Origin: CAZEDL01 sp964585245 | Lineage (GTDB): Bacteria > Patescibacteriota > Patescibacteriia > Magasanikbacterales > GWA2-37-8 | Length of the DNA stretch: 16,037 nt | NCBI GenBank assembly: GCA_964585245.1 | Contig: CAZPCV010000031.1 | Coordinates: 1-16,037, forward strand | Reading direction: 5' to 3' | Part shown: positions 1 through 5,778 of the stretch, piece by piece | Layout: each line of letters begins with the position of its first letter | Numbering within the stretch: the first letter of the stretch is position 1 | Made by a program: the position numbers and the translations under genes | The notes under the pieces: generated by a model | What the model saw: only the letters and a program-made list of their open reading frames with translations | The model's database searches: none | What the model was told of the DNA's origin: nothing

Positions 1-666
1 TATTTTATTCATATCTCGGTCCAAATGATCGGGGTTAACTTTAAATTCATCCACCGAAACTGGACTAGTTTTTCGCCGTCTTTTGGTGTCGGCGGGGTCT
101 GATCCTAGATTAGAGCGCGCTGGCAACAGCTGAACGATATAACAACCGTTGTTTCCAGAGTCGGCTATCACTCTGAGCTTAAGGCTATACTTGGTTAGCA
201 CCTTCTGATACAAACTCTCTAGCGGAACTAAAATTTCTTCTTTTGGGTCAAATTTGTTTTTGGCTCGATCTGCTGCGCGCTCCTTGGCTATCGCCCGCTT
301 TTGTAGCATTACCAAAAATTCTGGCCGACTAGTCGATTTGGGCACAGCATCCGGATTCGACAATTCGGGGAAATATATTTGCAGCCCTTTGGCTGTTAAA
401 AAATACTCATTTCCCCCGTTTTTCTTGCACACTATCATTTCGCCCTCATTAATCGCCTCACTGGCAGGACCAAACATATCAACGCTTCCATCGGGCAATA
501 CAAACGTACCAAACGGGCTTTTGGTACAATGGTCAATCGTAATTTCGCCAAACCCATTAAATTTGGCTACCGCTCCTGGCGGCAATACTTCTGGCTTTTT
601 TTCAGGCGTATCTGGCCCAGTTGAAAATTGAAACTCCGCCCCCCTTTTTCCAGTATATTCTTCCAT
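1..666 (-). CDS. hypothetical protein, 3' end off the window
   Basis: An open frame of 222 codons runs from an ATG at 666 to the window edge without a stop, so the C-terminus is missing. I do not recognise a family. The visible part is soluble, with no signal peptide or membrane segment. It begins MEEYTGKRGAEF. Residues about 30-100 are rich in Gly, Phe and Ile and look beta-stranded. A basic, probably helical stretch near 115-140 (LQKRAIAKERAADRAKNK) follows, and a charged KRRRK segment lies near 195-199. No SD precedes the ATG; the upstream sequence is AT-rich. It lies downstream of the terminator at 745-783, so it is probably transcribed on its own. The protein-like composition and long open frame make it real; its function is unknown. 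Confidence 0.75.
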   Translation of the reverse strand, partial: MEEYTGKRGAEFQFSTGPDTPEKKPEVLPPGAVAKFNGFGEITIDHCTKSPFGTFVLPDGSVDMFGPASEAINEGEMIVCKKNGGNEYFLTAKGLQIYFPELSNPDAVPKSTSRPEFLVMLQKRAIAKERAADRAKNKFDPKEEILVPLESLYQKVLTKYSLKLRVIADSGNNGCYIVQLLPARSNLGSDPADTKRRRKTSPVSVDEFKVNPDHLDRDMNKI

Positions 667-744
667 ACAAAAATATTAGGCATTATGGCTACAAAATAAC
701 ATAGATCGTTTTATATATCCAGATAGCCTGTTGAAGCAGATAAC

Positions 745-783
745 AAAAATCCCGAATCATCTTAGAGAAGATAACTCGGGATT
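745..783 (-). terminator. rho-independent terminator of the 37-aa peptide gene
   Basis: On the minus strand an AATCCCGA/TCGGGATT stem, extended by ATCTT/AAGAT and an AGAG-like loop, is followed by TTTTTG. It ends the transcript of the small gene at 884-997 and separates it from the hypothetical gene starting at 666. Confidence 0.75.
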
Positions 784-785
784 AT

Positions 786-877
786 GGGGCTAGGGAGCGG
801 CGACATGGAGGGCACCATAGGTTGGTACCATACTCCAAGAGGTAAACCCCTCTGGTTTACCCTCGCCCCCTAGCCCC
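786..877 (-). other. branched RNA structure in the 3' untranslated region of the 37-aa gene
   Basis: A perfect 10-bp closing stem (GGGGCTAGGG at 786-795 with CCCTAGCCCC at 868-877) encloses two further hairpins: TGGAG/CTCCA at 806-810 and 833-837 with an ACCA/TGGT tip, and GGTAAACC/GGTTTACC at 841-848 and 854-861. Together they form a three-way junction lying between the stop codon of the small gene and its terminator. That is much more structure than a terminator needs. Function is unknown: mRNA stabiliser, processed small RNA or protein-binding site are all possible. By pairing alone either strand could fold; the minus strand is chosen because the gene and terminator are there. Confidence 0.6.
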
Positions 878-883
878 GCTCTC

Positions 884-997
884 CTACTTCTTCACGTGCC
901 CCCCGGTCTCGGGGGGCCCTTCCCCGTCATCTCCTTTGAGGACGGGTGTGGCAACCATCATGAAGGCGATCATGAACAAAAAGCATAAGGCTTTCAC
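884..997 (-). CDS. small secreted peptide, 37 aa
   Basis: A GTG start at 997 lies a few bases after a perfect GGAGGA SD, and 38 codons end at TAG (884-886). The product starts MKALCFLFMIAFMMVATPV, a short positively charged N-terminus followed by a hydrophobic helix, so it reads as a signal peptide or membrane anchor. A hydrophilic tail of about 17 residues follows (LKGDDGEGPPETGGHVKK). The tail codons are GC-rich and themselves form a CCCCCC/GGGGGG hairpin. Upstream is a consensus-like promoter (1033-1061); downstream are a three-way RNA structure and a terminator, so it is a self-contained unit. I do not recognise the family. A secreted signalling or antimicrobial peptide, or a small envelope protein, is possible but unproven. 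The SD, promoter, stop and terminator together make it a probable gene despite its size. Confidence 0.65.
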   Translation of the reverse strand: MKALCFLFMIAFMMVATPVLKGDDGEGPPETGGHVKK

Positions 998-1032
998 GGT
1001 TTCCTCCAAAAAAACGTTTTCAAGGCTTGAAA

Positions 1033-1061
1033 ATAATACAGGGGAAAATAAATAATGTCAA
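1033..1061 (-). promoter_or_regulatory. promoter of the 37-aa peptide gene
   Basis: On the minus strand TTGACA (1056-1061) and TATTAT (1033-1038) are 17 bp apart, close to the sigma70-type consensus, about 35-40 bp upstream of the GTG. The -35 element lies in one arm of a perfect inverted repeat, TGTCAAT-AGTG-ATTGACA (1056-1073), which could be an operator. Confidence 0.7.
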
Positions 1062-1089
1062 TAGTGATTGACACATAATTTTTAATACT

Positions 1090-1165
1090 TGCTAAAAACA
1101 AAACACCACCCGCTCAGTATAACTAGAAAAAGTTTCTAATCATACTGAGTCGGGCGGGCGGTGTT
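1090..1165 (-). terminator. long-stem terminator of the 80-aa secreted protein gene
   Basis: An extended inverted repeat has arms at about 1102-1129 and 1133-1165: AACACC/GGTGTT, CTCAGTAT/ATACTGAG and TAGAAA/TTTCTA with small bulges. On the minus strand it is followed by TTTGTTTTTAG. It lies about 45 bp after the stop at 1212 and is unusually long for a terminator. Confidence 0.7.
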
Positions 1166-1211
1166 GTCCCCCGGTCAATCACGCACTCGCGCGACTCAGG
1201 GGCTTGAGGCC

Positions 1212-1454
1212 CTAGGACTTCTTCTCGCTCCCGCCGAACGCCTTCTCGACGTTCTCGGTGGGCTTGTCCTCCTTCTTGTCCTTCTTCTGCTTGGCCAGCG
1301 CATCCTGGCACGCCTCGTTGCACTTGCGATCGTCACGGATTGTGTCCGCACCGGCAACCTGGACGCAGCCTTGGCCGAGCAGAGCGACGATCAAGGCACC
1401 ACCAAGGAAGGAAAAAACGCAGCGCTTCAGGAAAAAAACTTGGTTGTTCGTCAT
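1212..1454 (-). CDS. small secreted or lipoprotein-like protein, 80 aa
   Basis: The start chosen is the ATG at 1454, because AGAGGT lies about 5 bp upstream and the following codons give a clean signal peptide. The frame is open further upstream, to 1556, but that part crosses the promoter. The protein starts MTNNQVFFLKRCVFSF, then has a hydrophobic core to about residue 27. It could be cut by signal peptidase I after AGA (before DTIRDD), or by the lipoprotein peptidase at the GQGC sequence; the lipobox is imperfect. The mature part is about 45 residues, with two cysteines (KCNEAC) and a Lys/Glu/Asp-rich helical tail. Nearly every lysine is AAG, unlike uvrA or uvrB. It has its own promoter (1513-1541) and long terminator. 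Family not recognised; probably an envelope or exported protein. Confidence 0.75.
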   Translation of the reverse strand: MTNNQVFFLKRCVFSFLGGALIVALLGQGCVQVAGADTIRDDRKCNEACQDALAKQKKDKKEDKPTENVEKAFGGSEKKS

Positions 1455-1512
1455 GTGGACCTCTGTTGGTGAGCGCTCCCCAGACTGGTTTGCCAATCTG
1501 AGAAGACAAATT

Positions 1513-1541
1513 AATTTACCACAAAAATCATAATTTGTCAA
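1513..1541 (-). promoter_or_regulatory. promoter of the 80-aa secreted protein gene
   Basis: TTGACA (1536-1541) and TAAATT (1513-1518) are separated by 17 bp on the minus strand. It is divergent from the promoter at 1615-1644. Confidence 0.7.
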
Positions 1542-1614
1542 TAGATATTTACGCATTTATATATTTTGACTTATCTAACAAAAAATACCCTATAAAACGG
1601 CGCGAAATACGTAT

Positions 1615-1644
1615 TTAGACTTGCAAATTTGGCTAATATATAAT
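1615..1644 (+). promoter_or_regulatory. promoter of the 30-aa peptide gene
   Basis: A perfect TATAAT (1639-1644) has a weak -35 (TTAGAC, 1615-1620) 18 bp upstream. The ATG of the 30-aa gene lies 26 bp after the -10. Confidence 0.5.
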
Positions 1645-1669
1645 AAAATCGGCGGTGAAAGGAGGGACC

Positions 1670-1762
1670 ATGAACGACATTCTTTCCCAGATCAGCTGGC
1701 GAACACGAGCGTTCGCAGCTGGCGGGCTATTTGCCGCCCTCATCATGAGAGCGTGCAACTAG
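1670..1762 (+). CDS. very small hydrophobic peptide, 30 aa
   Basis: The ATG at 1670 follows a strong SD (AAAGGAGGGACC), and the frame closes with TAG at 1760-1762. The peptide begins MNDILSQISWRTRAFAAGG and continues with a hydrophobic stretch (LFAALIM) ending in RACN. A basic patch (WRTR) before a roughly 13-residue apolar run suggests a small membrane-associated peptide. A TATAAT promoter lies upstream; two strong hairpins (1765-1869) and a terminator (1884-1916) follow. The peptide is short compared with its structured transcript. It could therefore be a leader peptide of a structured RNA, or a type I toxin-like peptide, but no antisense antitoxin promoter was identified. Family not recognised. 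The SD and promoter support translation; size limits certainty. Confidence 0.55.
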   Translation: MNDILSQISWRTRAFAAGGLFAALIMRACN

Positions 1763-1764
1763 CC

Positions 1765-1869
1765 GGTCGCGCCGTGGGGGAAGATTCCCCGGCAGTGCGG
1801 CCACCCCACCCGCGCGACTTATTATGCGCATCACTCCTTTGAGTGGTGACCATGATATGTCGCGGGTGG
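1765..1869 (+). other. two strong hairpins downstream of the 30-aa gene
   Basis: Hairpin 1 pairs GGTCGC (1765-1770) with GCGGCC (1797-1802) and includes an inner GGGGAA/TTCCCC stem. Hairpin 2 pairs 1806-1818 with 1859-1869 (CCACCCGCG-GAC with GTCGCGGGTGG, 2-nt bulge) and carries an inner ATCACTC/GAGTGGT stem. They fill nearly the whole space between stop codon and terminator, so the transcript of about 270 nt is mostly structured RNA. Confidence 0.6.
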
Positions 1870-1883
1870 AAACTTGATTACAA

Positions 1884-1916
1884 AAAAATCCCGATTGAAT
1901 CGGGATTTTTATTTTT
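1884..1916 (+). terminator. terminator after the 30-aa gene and its hairpins
   Basis: AAAAATCCCGATT and AATCGGGATTTTT form a stem with a 2-nt gap (real loop slightly larger), followed by ATTTTT. The flanking A and T runs would let it work in both directions. Confidence 0.8.
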
Positions 1917-1957
1917 AAAATATCGTTATCCTACTCTTACAAGCTGCACCCCGGGGT

Positions 1958-2070
1958 CTGGGGTTTCTACTGTTTGAGCGCCATACTATGTACTGAGTAG
2001 TTGCTACGCGTGACGCGCGAGTTTAGAAACCCCAGCACTTTTTGGATACTTTTTGGTGACAAAAAGTATC
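1958..2070 (+). repeat. dispersed stem-loop repeat, copy C (partial)
   Basis: A perfect 12-bp inverted repeat (CTGGGGTTTCTA at 1958-1969, TAGAAACCCCAG at 2024-2035) has a 54-bp loop that begins with TGTTTGAG and ends with CGAGTTTAG. A second perfect hairpin follows at 2045-2070 (GATACTTTTTG / CAAAAAGTATC, loop GTGA). The same order, a variable stem with TGTTTGAG...CGAGTTTAG and then a TACTTTTTG-type hairpin, occurs in copy A on the other strand. Copy C lacks the 18-nt core shared by A and B. The space to copy A (2071-2131) is AT-rich with nothing recognisable. Confidence 0.6.
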
Positions 2071-2131
2071 ATCAACGTTACCTATTCCAAAAATTACTTT
2101 TTATTTTTATCCAAAATTCCTAATTTCCCTT

Positions 2132-2308
2132 TTACCTTTTTGATGGCAAAAAGGTAACTAAAAACCACGTACCGATGCTTCGCTTCGCCATTTTTCATCG
2201 GCTCGTCGTCACTTGGGCGCTAAACTCGTCCCGTGGGGACTCAAACAATAGCGCCCATCCGCGAGGATCGTTCCGACTCGCCGTGAAAAATTGACTTCGC
2301 TACGCAAT
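2132..2308 (-). repeat. dispersed stem-loop repeat, copy A
   Basis: Read on the minus strand, directly after the uvrA stop: TTGCGTAG, then CACGGCGAG, then a GGGCGCTA/TAGCGCCC stem (2215-2222 with 2249-2256) with TGTTTGAG...CGAGTTTAG, then the 18-nt core AGTGACGACGAGCCGATG (2196-2213), and a final hairpin TTACCTTTTTG/CAAAAAGGTAA (2132-2157). The core is identical to 9117-9134 on the plus strand, and the other blocks occur in the same order there. Confidence 0.75.
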
Positions 2309-2335
2309 GGTACGAACGATAAACGGTACGAGGGT

Positions 2336-4972
2336 CTATTTCAAAATCCTCTTCAAATACTGCCCCGTAAAACTCCCCGCCTTCTTACTCACCTCTTCTG
2401 GCGTACCTGTGGCCACCACCGTTCCGCCTTTGTCGCCGCCTTCGGGCCCCAGATCAATAATCCAATCAGCACATTTGATAACATCCAAATTATGCTCAAT
2501 CACGAGCACCGTATTCCCCTGCCCTACCAACCGATCCAATACACCCACTAATTTGCGCACATCGTCATAATGCAACCCGGTGGTCGGCTCATCCAGTAAA
2601 TACAAGGTTTTGGTGGTACCGTGTTTGCTTAATTCTTTACTTAGCTTGATACGCTGCGCTTCGCCGCCCGACAGCGTAGTGGCCGACTGGCCGAGGGTAA
2701 GATAATCGAGACCCACTTCATTAAGCATTTTCAATTTATCATTGATAAATGGAATATCGCGGAAAAATTCTTCGGCTTCTTCGACCGTCATATTGAGCAC
2801 ATCCGCAATATTCTTTTCTTTGTAATACACTTGCAATACTTCATCGGAGAAACGTTTGCCTCGGCACACATCACAAACAATTTCCACACTTGGTAAAAAA
2901 TGCATTTCGATCTCGAGCGTGCCCCGACCTTCGCAATGTTCGCAGCGGCCACCAGGCACATTGAAACTGAATTTGCCGTTTTTGAAACCGCGGATTTTGG
3001 CTTCGGGCGTAGAAGCAAATAAATCACGAATATAATCAAAAGCTTTGGTGTAGGTAGCCGGATTAGAACGTGGGGTACGGCCAATCGCGCTCTGATCAAT
3101 GACAATCAAGCGATCAATATATTCCGAGCCAGTAATTTCTTTGTGTTTCCCTACCGGCTTCGTCATGCGGAAAAACCGATTGAGAAGCTCGGCTTCGAGA
3201 ATGTCACTCATGAGCGTGGATTTGCCCGAGCCGGAGACGCCCGTGAGACACACGAACCGACGCAGAGGAATTTCGACACTGATATTTTTCAGATTATGCT
3301 CTTCGGCTCCCTTAATTTTAATTTTCGGCGTATCGTTGTCTACTTTACGCCGCTTGGCGGGCACGGCGATTTCTAATTCGCGTCGTAAATATTTGCCGGT
3401 TAATGATTTTTTAGGATCACCCAAAACCGTGCAATCGAAAACGCGTTCCGGTAATTCGGCTAGTTTCTTTTTTCCTTCTTTACCGGTGGCGGGAGTGTCT
3501 AACAATGTTTGGAGTGGGCCGGAGTAAATCACCTCGCCGCCATGTTTACCAGCGGCCGGGCCGATATCTACCAACCAATCACTCACCATGATAGTATCTT
3601 CATCATGTTCGACCACGATAATCGTATTGCCAATATCACACAGGCTACGCAGCGTTTTTACCAACTGATCATTATCGCGCTGGTGCAGGCCGATGGTCGG
3701 TTCATCGAGCACATACAGCGCGCCGACCAGCTTGGTGCCCACTTGCGAGGCGAGGCGAATACGCTGCGCTTCGCCGCCCGAGAGCGTGCCGGCAGTGCGG
3801 CTAAGCGTGAGATAGTACAGCCCGACATTAAACATGAATTGCAAACGGTTGCTAATTTCTTTGAACACGGCTGTCGCGATTTCACGATTCTGCTCGCTCA
3901 CCGACAATTCGACTTCGGCAAAAAATTCGCGCGCATTCCCGATCGTCATGTTGGTGACTTCCCAAATATTTTTATCGGCAATTTTTACACTCAGCGCATT
4001 CTGATTCAGGCGCTTGCCGTTACAAACTGAACAAATTTCGGTACTAAATAATTCCCGCGTTCCGAGACCCGTGCAGGCGGCACAGTAGCCATACGGACTA
4101 TTGAAGCTGAACAGGCGCGGTTCAATTTCGGGGAAACTAAATCCATCGTTGGGGCAGGAATATTCGGTACTATAAATTTGCTCCGCTCCATCTGCAGAAA
4201 TTACCGTACATAGGCCGTTCGACAAATCCACCGCCGTGCGCACGGCTTCGTTGAGGCGTTGTAAATCGGCGTCTTTCTCTTTATCCGAATTTTTTTTCGA
4301 AGTTAACGGGTGAACAGGAATTTTATCCACCACCACCTCTATCGTATGTTTATTATTTTTACTAAGCACCACCCGCTCGCGCAAACTTTTAATTTTGCCG
4401 TCTACGCGCACTTCCAAAAATCCGGAATTATACATGTCATAAAGCATCTGATAATACTCACCCTTTCGGCCCCGTACCACCGGAGACAGAATCACCAACT
4501 CGTTTATTTTTTTATCACTTGTTCCTTGATCCTTGTTCTTTGTTCCTTTTACAATTCGCTCTATCATCTGATCCACCGTCATCTTCTCGATTTTGGTGCC
4601 ACACTGCGGACAATGGGGCTCGCCGATACGGGCAAACAATACGCGCAAATAATCGTAGATCTCTGTAATGGTGGCGACGGTAGAACGCGGGTTGGCGCTG
4701 TGCGCTTTTTGATCGATAGAAATAGCTGGAGACAATCCTTCAATCTCATCGACATCCGGCTTTTGCATGCCTCCCAAAAATTGCCGCGCGTAGGCCGACA
4801 AACTTTCGATATAGCGTCGCTGCCCTTCGGCAAAAATAGTATCGAACGCCAAACTGGATTTGCCAGAGCCGGACAACCCGGTAAAAACGATCATTTTATT
4901 GCGCGGAAGTTCCAGCGAAATATTTTTCAGATTGTGCTCGCGCGCACCTTTAATTATGATTTTATCTTGCAT
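2336..4972 (-). CDS. uvrA: excinuclease ABC subunit A, insertion domain missing
   Basis: UvrA is the ATP-dependent damage-recognition subunit of nucleotide excision repair; it loads UvrB on DNA in the cytoplasm. The start at 4972 (MQDKIIIKG) matches the family and has AAGGAAG upstream; the frame extends 23 codons further. Of 878 residues: Walker A GLSGSGKS (32-39), UvrB-binding region after CPQC (about 115-250), first signature LSGGEAQRIRL and LDEPTIGLH, second Walker A GVSGSGKS, second signature LSGGEAQRIKL with LDEPTTGLH. Zinc site 2 is intact (C677, C680, C700, C703). At zinc site 1 the second Cys is Asp (C273-P-N-D276, C297, C300). Only 13 residues separate C300 from C314 of the CSVCNGKRLN block, where typical UvrA has over 100, so the insertion domain is absent. 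Residues about 142-152 carry a KEQGT-type repeat. Its partner uvrB is in the window (9299-11458), not adjacent. Confidence 0.96.
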   Translation of the reverse strand: MQDKIIIKGAREHNLKNISLELPRNKMIVFTGLSGSGKSSLAFDTIFAEGQRRYIESLSAYARQFLGGMQKPDVDEIEGLSPAISIDQKAHSANPRSTVATITEIYDYLRVLFARIGEPHCPQCGTKIEKMTVDQMIERIVKGTKNKDQGTSDKKINELVILSPVVRGRKGEYYQMLYDMYNSGFLEVRVDGKIKSLRERVVLSKNNKHTIEVVVDKIPVHPLTSKKNSDKEKDADLQRLNEAVRTAVDLSNGLCTVISADGAEQIYSTEYSCPNDGFSFPEIEPRLFSFNSPYGYCAACTGLGTRELFSTEICSVCNGKRLNQNALSVKIADKNIWEVTNMTIGNAREFFAEVELSVSEQNREIATAVFKEISNRLQFMFNVGLYYLTLSRTAGTLSGGEAQRIRLASQVGTKLVGALYVLDEPTIGLHQRDNDQLVKTLRSLCDIGNTIIVVEHDEDTIMVSDWLVDIGPAAGKHGGEVIYSGPLQTLLDTPATGKEGKKKLAELPERVFDCTVLGDPKKSLTGKYLRRELEIAVPAKRRKVDNDTPKIKIKGAEEHNLKNISVEIPLRRFVCLTGVSGSGKSTLMSDILEAELLNRFFRMTKPVGKHKEITGSEYIDRLIVIDQSAIGRTPRSNPATYTKAFDYIRDLFASTPEAKIRGFKNGKFSFNVPGGRCEHCEGRGTLEIEMHFLPSVEIVCDVCRGKRFSDEVLQVYYKEKNIADVLNMTVEEAEEFFRDIPFINDKLKMLNEVGLDYLTLGQSATTLSGGEAQRIKLSKELSKHGTTKTLYLLDEPTTGLHYDDVRKLVGVLDRLVGQGNTVLVIEHNLDVIKCADWIIDLGPEGGDKGGTVVATGTPEEVSKKAGSFTGQYLKRILK
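4518..4550 (-). repeat. KEQGT-coding repeat inside uvrA
   Basis: On the minus strand, purine-rich units related to AAGGAACAAGGATC encode KGTKNKDQGTS in the UvrB-binding region. The plus-strand string CTTGTTCCTTG is shared exactly with the uvrB repeat at 9521-9552. Confidence 0.6.
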
Positions 4973-4988
4973 AGTAGGACTTCCTTGT

Positions 4989-5055
4989 CCGATCGGGTGA
5001 TCGGATGATGGTAATTTTTTCTTGCATATAATAAACGACAAAAAAGCCCGATCGG
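4989..5055 (-). promoter_or_regulatory. CCGATCGG inverted repeats in the uvrA leader
   Basis: Perfect 9-bp inverted repeats, CCGATCGGG (4989-4997) and CCCGATCGG (5047-5055), flank an AT-rich stretch just upstream of the uvrA SD. A third GATCGG lies at about 4999-5004. They could be operator half-sites, or the outer copy with TTTTTT after it could be part of a minus-strand terminator. No clear -35/-10 pair was found between them. Confidence 0.35.
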
Positions 5056-5404
5056 AGGCAGTGTATACATTAACAATCTTTACAGCAAAAGAGCGACTAA
5101 AAGTAGTCTAAGTAAAAAATGGTGCTTTGTCAAAAGATCATTAAAAAATCACTTTATAATGAACCCGACCCTGCGGCAGAGACCGCAGGGTATCTGGGCG
5201 GGTTTTTTATGAGTAGAGTCGGCTCCGCCGACAAATATTTTATAGCCCTCCATCCCTGCTAGCCGCGCTGCAGGGTATTACGGGCTTCATAATAAAAGTG
5301 ATTTTTACACTCCGAAGCGCACCGCATAATTCCACTGTGGTGAAACTATCTGGTGATAGAGGCCTCGGAGTGCGAGGCCGACTGGCAGCCCTGTCTGCCC
5401 ATCG
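5056..5404. other. non-coding stretch with several hairpins
   Basis: No credible gene is seen. From left to right it holds AT-rich sequence, a strong hairpin with a T-run (5164-5208), a short GTCGGC/GCCGAC hairpin (5219-5233), an AGCCC...GGGCT structure containing CCCTG/CAGGG (about 5244-5286), and CACTCCGA/TTCGGAGTG pairing (about 5310 with 5367). The last two lie just after the stop of the 64-aa gene on the minus strand and would form its 3' untranslated region. Confidence 0.5.
5164..5208 (+). terminator. terminator-like hairpin with no obvious upstream gene
   Basis: CCCTGCGG (5169-5176) pairs with CCGCAGGG (5183-5190), with outer CCCG/CGGG pairing, followed by TTTTTT (5203-5208) on the plus strand. 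The only upstream plus-strand signal is a TATAAT at 5155-5160 with TTGTCA 22 bp before it, which would give a transcript of about 45 nt. It may instead end antisense transcription away from uvrA. Confidence 0.5.
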
Positions 5405-5599
5405 CTACCGCGCGGGCGGTGGGGGTGGCGGTGCTGGGGGTGGCGTCGGGATCGACGGGCACTCCTTCTGATACCCGTCGCACTTCGGAAATTCACCGTC
5501 TTCACAATCCCCACACTTGCAGCACGAGGCTGCTGTCGCGAGAATCGTGTAGCCAAAAAACACGAGGCCAATAAGGCCCACAAACAGTGCTTTCTTCAT
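5405..5599 (-). CDS. small secreted Cys-rich and Pro-rich protein, 64 aa
   Basis: The ATG at 5599 has AGAGGTG about 5 bp upstream. Residues 1-24 (MKKALFVGLIGLVFFGYTIL...) form a classical signal peptide, with likely cleavage after ATA. The mature part has six cysteines in 22 residues (SCCKCGDCEDGEFPKCDGYQ...C), suggesting a disulfide-bonded or metal-binding knot. It ends in a proline tail (PTPPPAPPPPPPAR), as seen in wall- or surface-spanning linkers. Codon use is GC-rich, in line with the small genes at 884-1762 and the transporter. Its promoter faces away from that of the 114-aa gene. Family not recognised; an exported envelope protein is the best guess. Confidence 0.75.
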   Translation of the reverse strand: MKKALFVGLIGLVFFGYTILATAASCCKCGDCEDGEFPKCDGYQKECPSIPTPPPAPPPPPPAR

Positions 5600-5650
5600 C
5601 TTTTCACCTCTTTATTTTTTTAGATTCCCTTTATTTTAAAAGGGTATAGG

Positions 5651-5679
5651 ATACTTACATTTTTTTGGACTATTGTCAA
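5651..5679 (-). promoter_or_regulatory. promoter of the 64-aa secreted protein gene
   Basis: TTGACA (5674-5679) is 17 bp from AAGTAT (5651-5656) on the minus strand. The -10 is preceded by TGT, an extended -10 pattern that could compensate for the weak hexamer. The leader is about 45-50 nt. Confidence 0.55.
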
Positions 5680-5708
5680 TGGTGCTGGGTACAAAATAAA
5701 CACACGCA

Positions 5709-5737
5709 TTGATTTTGTATTAGAATTATTTTATACT
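5709..5737 (+). promoter_or_regulatory. promoter of the 114-aa hypothetical gene
   Basis: TTGATT (5709-5714) and TATACT (5732-5737) are separated by 17 bp in an AT-rich intergenic region, with an expected start about 35 nt before the ATG at 5779. Confidence 0.5.
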
Positions 5738-5778
5738 TTTTATTAATTATATATGCCACATATTTAATATTTAAAAAT

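Noticed and set aside
254..631. 125-codon plus-strand frame
   Set aside because: It lies opposite the longer minus-strand frame 1-666, which has the more protein-like composition; no SD or promoter on the plus strand.
884..997. PPETGG as a sortase signal in the 37-aa peptide
   Set aside because: The motif is not LPxTG, and no hydrophobic helix follows it before the C-terminus.
1456..1556. Longer start for the 80-aa secreted protein
   Set aside because: The upstream codons cross the -10 and -35 boxes and place 34 polar residues before the signal peptide; the ATG at 1454 has an SD.
1670..1915. tmRNA or SRP RNA as the explanation of the structured transcript
   Set aside because: No tRNA-like end, no Ala-tag reading frame, and no conserved SRP tetraloop or GGAA/AGCA block.
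4310..5008. 232-codon plus-strand frame opposite uvrA
   Set aside because: Shadow of uvrA; His/Arg/Phe-rich product with no family resemblance and no start signals.
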